Of a stretch of 64,000 nucleotides of DNA, positions 60,689-64,000 are shown one piece after another. This stretch comes from Spongiivirga citrea (GTDB taxonomy: Bacteria > Bacteroidota > Bacteroidia > Flavobacteriales > Flavobacteriaceae): NCBI RefSeq assembly GCF_010671565.1, contig NZ_JAABOQ010000005.1, forward strand, positions 124,001 through 188,000, read 5' to 3'. Position numbers and translations under genes: made by a program. The notes below the pieces were generated by a model, which was not told the origin of the DNA, ran no database searches, and saw only the letters and a program-made list of their open reading frames with translations. The first letter of the stretch is position 1; each line of letters opens with the position of its first letter.

Positions 60689-60718
60689 CGAATTTAATAA
60701 TTAACCAAGGCTTGACAA
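60689..60718 (-). promoter_or_regulatory. Promoter of the DUF2723 gene
   Basis: On the minus strand TTG (60718-60716), 19 bases and TAAATTCG (60696-60689) fit TTG-N19-TAnnTTTG with one change. The ATG is about 25 bases downstream. The -7 box is the same as in the second DUF5916 promoter. Confidence 0.55.
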
Positions 60719-60737
60719 TCTTTTTTTGTGAAATGTT

Positions 60738-60990
60738 AACATGAGAGATGTGAGTATTTAGATGTGAGATATGAGAAATTGGATGGAAGGAGCAAGAATC
60801 AAAATCAAAGAAAATGACAGTATTTAATTAATAAACTTATTCCCTCTCCTTGGGGGGAGGGTTAGGGTGAGGGGTAATTATGTCTGAGTCTAACAATGAA
60901 ACGACTGCGAAAAATTGGAAAGGTTTTTCAAGATTTTGGTTGTTTCCCGTTCGTGATAGATCCCGATGCTCGTCCCTCGATCAGGATCAC
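60738..60990. repeat. Mosaic of short intergenic repeats
   Basis: The stretch holds a low-complexity ATGAGAGATGTGAG run (about 60738-60775), then CCCTCTCC-TTGGGG-GGAGGG and GGTTAGGGTGAGGGG (60842-60874), an element seen in many bacteria. Near 60959-60988 lies the hairpin GATCC...GGATC. I see no gene here. A 55-codon frame (60880-61047) runs through these repeats and is not believed. Confidence 0.6.
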
Positions 60991-61046
60991 TTCGCTCTAG
61001 TCATTGCAATGCGCTTCGGTTTTGCAATTACAGGCTCAGTGAAATG

Positions 61047-61083
61047 AAAAAGGCCGTGTCTCCTAAGAAACACGACCTTTTTT
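61047..61083 (-). terminator. Orphan intrinsic terminator on the minus strand
   Basis: Read on the minus strand, the stem AAAGGTCGTGTTTC / GAGACACGGCCTTT closes on TTAG. On the minus-strand RNA two positions are G-U pairs, but on the plus strand they would be A-C mismatches, so the minus strand is the natural one. No gene lies upstream of it on that strand for 740 bases, up to tRNA-Gln. A small RNA or a lost gene may end here. Confidence 0.6.
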
Positions 61084-61329
61084 CCCAACCAAAAACCTAA
61101 TGTAAATTGTTCAATAACCGATCAAACATCACTAAAATCGGTATTTATATTTTTTTGAAACGTTTTGTTGAAAGGGGCATTTTCAACTGTTGTTTCGTTA
61201 TTATCGATTTACATATATAAAACAACTATCGGCTAAAAGACCCTACCATTTTTTTTGAAAAAGTTTAATTTTTTTCTTAGATCTTAATTTATAGGTGAGT
61301 ACGAGAAAATGGAAACTATAAAAACAATG
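61084..61329. other. Gene-free AT-rich stretch
   Basis: There is no open frame, no recognisable tRNA or known RNA fold by eye, and no promoter on the plus strand. The minus strand here could carry a short RNA that ends at the neighbouring terminator, but I see no direct sign of one. Confidence 0.4.
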
Positions 61330-61812
61330 ATTACGGACTGAAAACTGAAAAAACCCGGCTAAAAAGTGCTTGAGAAATAGGGGAGTGCATTTTATTCTGC
61401 GAAATAATTAAGAAAATAATCAATTTCTCTCACCAAGCACCGACACAATTGGGGTAATAAAAATGCTGTGGACTCCCAACTGAACACTGTAAACTAAAAA
61501 ATCCTGATCGTTAGATTGGGAGAGATATGAGGAGCACTTCGTTCGTCAAAATGATTAGAAAAAATTAATCATTTTGTCTCACTGCGCACCCACACTAGTG
61601 GGCTAACAAAAACTGTGGACTGCCAACTGGATACTGAAAACTAAAAAACCCAACCTGTTAAGGTCATGGGGAATAATGGGGAGCGCTCGGTTCGTTAAAA
61701 TGATTAAGAAAATTTAATCATTTTCCTCACCTCGCACCCACGCTAGTGGGCTAACAAAAACTGTGGACTGCCAACTGAATACTGTAAACTAAAAAACCCA
61801 ACCTGTTAAGGT
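61330..61812. repeat. About three degenerate 148-bp tandem repeats next to tRNA-Gln
   Basis: A 36-base marker (CTGTGGACTGCCAACTG...CTAAAAAA) starts at 61466, 61613 and 61761, giving spacings of 147 and 148. The outer two differ from each other at 2 of 36 positions, as do the second and third. Each unit also has a hairpin (for example CAAAATGATT/AATCATTTTG in unit 2) and a GCACCCAC-like part. Units 2 and 3 contain CTAGTGGGCTAACAAAAA (61595-61612, 61743-61760), complementary at 17 of 18 bases to tRNA-Gln 3' end plus flank, and most of the tRNA terminator. They are long tandem units without spacers, so not a CRISPR array. Confidence 0.8.
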
Positions 61813-61821
61813 TGGGTTTTT
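61792..61821 (-). terminator. Terminator of tRNA-Gln
   Basis: AAAAACCCAACC (61792-61803) and GGTTGGGTTTTT (61810-61821) pair perfectly around a 6-base loop. It lies next to the 3' end of the minus-strand tRNA, and on that strand the T-run comes last. A broken copy (5' arm and loop only) recurs in repeat unit 2 near 61644-61664. Confidence 0.85.
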
Positions 61822-61822
61822 G

Positions 61823-61895
61823 TTGGCCCACTAGGGCTCGAACCTAGACTCTTCTGGACCAAAACCAGACGTGTTGCCAGTTACACCATGGGCCA
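61823..61895 (-). tRNA. tRNA-Gln (anticodon TTG)
   Basis: The 73-nt gene has acceptor stem TGGCCCA/TGGGCCA with discriminator A, a D arm TGTAACTGGCAACA, the anticodon loop TTTTGGT holding TTG (61862-61860) and a T arm TAGGTTCGAGCCCTA. CCA is not encoded. A matching promoter lies 31 bases upstream and a terminator directly downstream, so it is a complete single-gene unit. Confidence 0.97.
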
Positions 61896-61925
61896 TCCTC
61901 AAATTCCTTTTGAGAATTGCGAGTG

Positions 61926-61956
61926 CAAATTTAAAACAAAGTTTTAGTTGGGCAAA
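61926..61956 (-). promoter_or_regulatory. Promoter of tRNA-Gln (full consensus)
   Basis: On the minus strand TTTG (61956-61953), 19 bases and TAAATTTG (61933-61926), followed by C, match the Bacteroidetes consensus at every fixed position. The tRNA begins 30 bases after the -7 box. Confidence 0.8.
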
Positions 61957-61978
61957 CAAATTAGTTGATTTTTACTGC

Positions 61979-63016
61979 TTATCTACTTTCTGTGGATTCT
62001 TCCAAAGAATTTTTCTTCCGAAGAAGAGCGTTAAACCATGATAGTTCGTCTACCGTAAATACAACTTTAGTAGTCTTCTTTTTCATACCATACAATCCAT
62101 TCACCGTAATAGGTCTATCGGTTTCAATACTAACATTCGGCGACTCATTTTCCAAAAACGGAGAAACACCAATCAACTTTTCATTATTTAAAACACTAAT
62201 CTTTCCTGTATTAATGCTCTTAATGTTTTTATATTCAATCCTAGTAAAGCCAAAAATACCATAAGGAATAAACAACTCCTTTTCTTTGACCTTAATAAGT
62301 CGTCGAGGAATGGACTTAATAATGCCGATAAGAAAGATGGCAGAATAGATACTGACTCCGGTTGCAATCCATGCAGCTAAAGGGCTCCATTTATTTAAAA
62401 TTAAATGCAGTGCTACTGTTTCTATAGCAACAACAAATAGCAGTGCGGCAAACACGGTTATTGATCCACTTTTTTTGTGATAAGTGAATTCGTTTTTTAC
62501 TGGCGTATGTTTTTTCCATTTAAAAAATGCATAATAAAAAACTGAGATTTCGTTGGCTAAGAAGCTTGCGATGCTTTTTGGAAGAATCTCTTCACAACTG
62601 TCTTGAATGGCGTTTGCAATATCTGGTTGGTCAAGAATATTTTTTTTGTAGTTTTTTCTTGTAAGGTAGATGCGACTTCCAACATAAGACAACACTCCTA
62701 TTTCCAAAACAGGAATTGCCCAAGTTTTAACTGTATTTATGAATGATTGATGTTCTAAGGGAATTAAGAAAGAAGCTAAAATTGTACTGGCTATAAAAAA
62801 GGGTATAACGGTGGTAGTTGGAATCTTAGTTTTTCGAACTAGGAGCCAATAGATAAAGGGCATTGTGATTAAAAAATCGATGCTAATAGCTAATGCCAAG
62901 TCGTTTGAAAGGTTTGTAAACCAAGCGGATCTTACAAGAATGACTAAGGACAATTGTAAGGCAATAGGAATGCCAACTGCGAAAATTCCTCTTTGAGTAG
63001 CAGTAATTTCTTTCAT
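61979..63016 (-). CDS. Polytopic membrane protein of unknown family
   Basis: The 345-residue protein has about four to five N-terminal membrane helices, a cytoplasmic stretch with a buried DSCEEILPKS, two more helices (about 190-235) and a C-terminal soluble part resembling a PH-like/YcxB region (RRLIKVKEKELFIPYGIFGFTRIEYKNIKSINTGK). I do not recognise it firmly. It is probably an inner-membrane protein. It lies alone on the minus strand near tRNA-Gln. Confidence 0.65.
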   Translation of the reverse strand: MKEITATQRGIFAVGIPIALQLSLVILVRSAWFTNLSNDLALAISIDFLITMPFIYWLLVRKTKIPTTTVIPFFIASTILASFLIPLEHQSFINTVKTWAIPVLEIGVLSYVGSRIYLTRKNYKKNILDQPDIANAIQDSCEEILPKSIASFLANEISVFYYAFFKWKKHTPVKNEFTYHKKSGSITVFAALLFVVAIETVALHLILNKWSPLAAWIATGVSIYSAIFLIGIIKSIPRRLIKVKEKELFIPYGIFGFTRIEYKNIKSINTGKISVLNNEKLIGVSPFLENESPNVSIETDRPITVNGLYGMKKKTTKVVFTVDELSWFNALLRKKNSLEESTESR

Positions 63017-63097
63017 AAGGCACGAATTTTATGCATCTTACTAGTGTCGATAAAATACATTTTGTTACATATTTTTCTAACGGATTTTTGATAGCTT

Positions 63098-63688
63098 TTA
63101 ATGGTAGTCTATAAATCCAATATCAGGATATTCTTGTATAACAAATTCCCTTTTCTCTTTGACTAGATCACAATTTATCCCTTTGGTTGAGCATTGTTCG
63201 AGATACATCTTTAATAATTCTAAATGTGCATCTACTAATTGGTTATTCATTAGCAAGGCTTTTTTAAACTCCAACGAAGCCAAATGGTAGTCTTTTGATT
63301 GCCTGAAGTTTATTCCAGTTGTTAAAAATTGGATGTATGTGTCTTGAACAATCAATTTGTTTTGATCAACTGGAGTATTTAGTTGTAATGGTTTTACCGT
63401 TAGTGAAGCCATAAAATGAATAAGGAAAACGGCGCTTGCACAGGTAAGCGTTATCGCAAGAACAGTAAGAGTCATTTTTTGCCTATCACTTCTTTTAACC
63501 TTTAGCCGTTCATTTCGAATGGCAGCAACATCAACAATAAGATTAGGTATTAACTTTTTATTGTCTTTGTAGGCGGGTTGAATACCAAGAAAAGTCCGCT
63601 CTTTTTTGAACAAACGTTTTTTACGAAGCAATTTTTTATTGTCTCGTAATTTCGTTGTCACACCTATGCCAAAGCCGCCGATCATCAT
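63098..63688 (-). CDS. Single-pass membrane protein with basic N-terminus, unknown
   Basis: The 196-residue protein has a strongly basic N-terminal region (about 10-75: KLRDNKKLLRKKRLFKKERTF), one membrane helix (about 78-98) and an outer part with a TPR-like segment (SKDYHLASLEFKKALLMNNQLVDAHLELLKMYLEQ), ending with a short tail. No family is recognised. The basic N-terminus would lie in the cytoplasm and could bind DNA, RNA or a sigma factor, which is speculation. It is divergent from the ECF sigma gene at the right edge. Confidence 0.6.
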   Translation of the reverse strand: MMIGGFGIGVTTKLRDNKKLLRKKRLFKKERTFLGIQPAYKDNKKLIPNLIVDVAAIRNERLKVKRSDRQKMTLTVLAITLTCASAVFLIHFMASLTVKPLQLNTPVDQNKLIVQDTYIQFLTTGINFRQSKDYHLASLEFKKALLMNNQLVDAHLELLKMYLEQCSTKGINCDLVKEKREFVIQEYPDIGFIDYH

Positions 63689-63824
63689 ATGCTAACTAAT
63701 ACTACTTATTGGTAGCTAGCGTGTGTGGTATGTTACAGTTAGCTTTATAGTGCGACACCTAATTGTTTCTTATTTTAATTTTTTTTTAATCAAAGTGTGA
63801 TTTTTTTAAAATTGATGCGAATAA

Positions 63825-64000
63825 TTGAGTGTAACCAAAATAGAAGTTGAGTTGAATAAGCAGAAAGAATTTATTGATATTGTTAAAAAGCACAAAGGCA
63901 TATTATATAAAGTGATCACGATGTATTGTGCCGATTATAATGATAGAAAGGATTTAGAGCAGGATATTCTAATTCAAATTTGGAAGTCATTAGATACCTA
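63825..64000 (+). CDS. ECF-type sigma factor, N-terminal fragment (truncated by window edge)
   Basis: The frame opens at TTG (63825) right after an in-frame TAA, and encodes about 58 residues up to the edge: KQKEFIDIVKKHKGILYKVITMYCADYNDRKDLEQDILIQIWKS. This is sigma region 2, where DLEQDILIQIWKS matches the core-binding helix of ECF factors. A later TTG at 63852 is an alternative start. Region 4 is outside the window. It is divergent from an unknown basic membrane protein. Confidence 0.85.
   Translation, partial: MSVTKIEVELNKQKEFIDIVKKHKGILYKVITMYCADYNDRKDLEQDILIQIWKSLDT

Noticed and set aside
60880-61047. A 55-codon plus-strand frame (MSESNNETTAKNWKGF...) in the repeat mosaic
   Set aside because: It runs through dispersed repeat sequence, ends at the orphan terminator stem, has no recognisable domain, and its composition is that of intergenic DNA.
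61330-61812. CRISPR-like array beside tRNA-Gln
   Set aside because: The units are 148 bp, degenerate and contiguous without spacers, and there are no cas genes nearby.
61823-61895. Integration hot spot or genomic island at tRNA-Gln
   Set aside because: There is no integrase, no phage gene and no direct repeat of the whole tRNA 3' end in the same orientation in this window.

Overview
The window reads as chromosomal DNA from a member of the Flavobacteriaceae (Bacteroidetes). It is AT-rich. It carries family-typical proteins (DUF4286, DUF4199, DUF5916, DUF6090, DUF6428, DUF2723), secreted proteins with carboxypeptidase-regulatory-like domains, and a type IX secretion (T9SS) C-terminal sorting domain. 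Several promoters fit the Bacteroidetes pattern TTTG-N19-TAnnTTTG, and few genes show a Shine-Dalgarno sequence. I see no prophage, insertion sequence, integrase or CRISPR array. The exact genus cannot be fixed from this sequence alone.

Layout. 0-7.4 kb, plus strand: the tail of a class V aminotransferase, a TPR protein, DUF4286, rsmA, mgtE, a cupin, a Gfo/Idh/MocA oxidoreductase and two unknown proteins. 7.4-8.8 kb, minus strand: a TetR regulator and an SDR oxidoreductase, each preceded by the same near-palindromic motif. 8.9-12.2 kb, plus strand: a 2-hydroxyacid dehydrogenase, a membrane-tethered LuxR-type regulator, DUF4199, DUF1801, a VOC protein and a TM2 protein, closed by a clear terminator. 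12.3-15.6 kb, plus strand: an arsenic-type operon (arsR, PLP decarboxylase, DUF6428, ArsN-like acetyltransferase, arsC) behind a 30-bp perfect palindrome, with no efflux pump. 15.6-19.5 kb, minus strand: a bifunctional acyltransferase of the OlsF type and two tandem paralogues of a secreted protein. 19.8-25 kb: rpoN and a membrane protein on plus, then a PorT-like barrel and an ExbB/ExbD energising complex on minus, then tRNA-Ser and ansA. 26-32 kb: two tandem 880-residue DUF5916 outer-membrane proteins. 32-37 kb, minus strand: TerC, an aminotransferase, and an 8-nt-overlapping hydrolase/ECF sigma/membrane protein trio. 36.9-41.3 kb: a large LRR/Ig/thrombospondin-3/T9SS protein and its lipoprotein partner. 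41.4-50.9 kb: polA, a serine hydrolase, a glycosylasparaginase divergent from cutC, DUF6090, a metallophosphoesterase and a thioredoxin fold without its cysteines. 50.9-54.7 kb, minus strand: a five-gene SDR/AraC/SMP-30-like/DUF1304/intradiol dioxygenase run. 54.8-60.7 kb: DUF1801, a serine hydrolase, a polysaccharide deacetylase and a DUF2723 (GT117) membrane glycosyltransferase. 60.7-61.9 kb: a gene-free repeat mosaic ending at tRNA-Gln. 62-64 kb: two unrecognised membrane proteins and the start of an ECF sigma factor.

The most unusual parts are: (1) the pump-less ars operon with a group II decarboxylase; (2) about three degenerate 148-bp tandem repeats beside tRNA-Gln, which contain sequence complementary to the tRNA 3' end and copies of its terminator; (3) the paired TetR operators; (4) the cysteine-less thioredoxin. 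Most other genes are ordinary flavobacterial housekeeping or accessory genes. No wholly new system could be proved from sequence alone.
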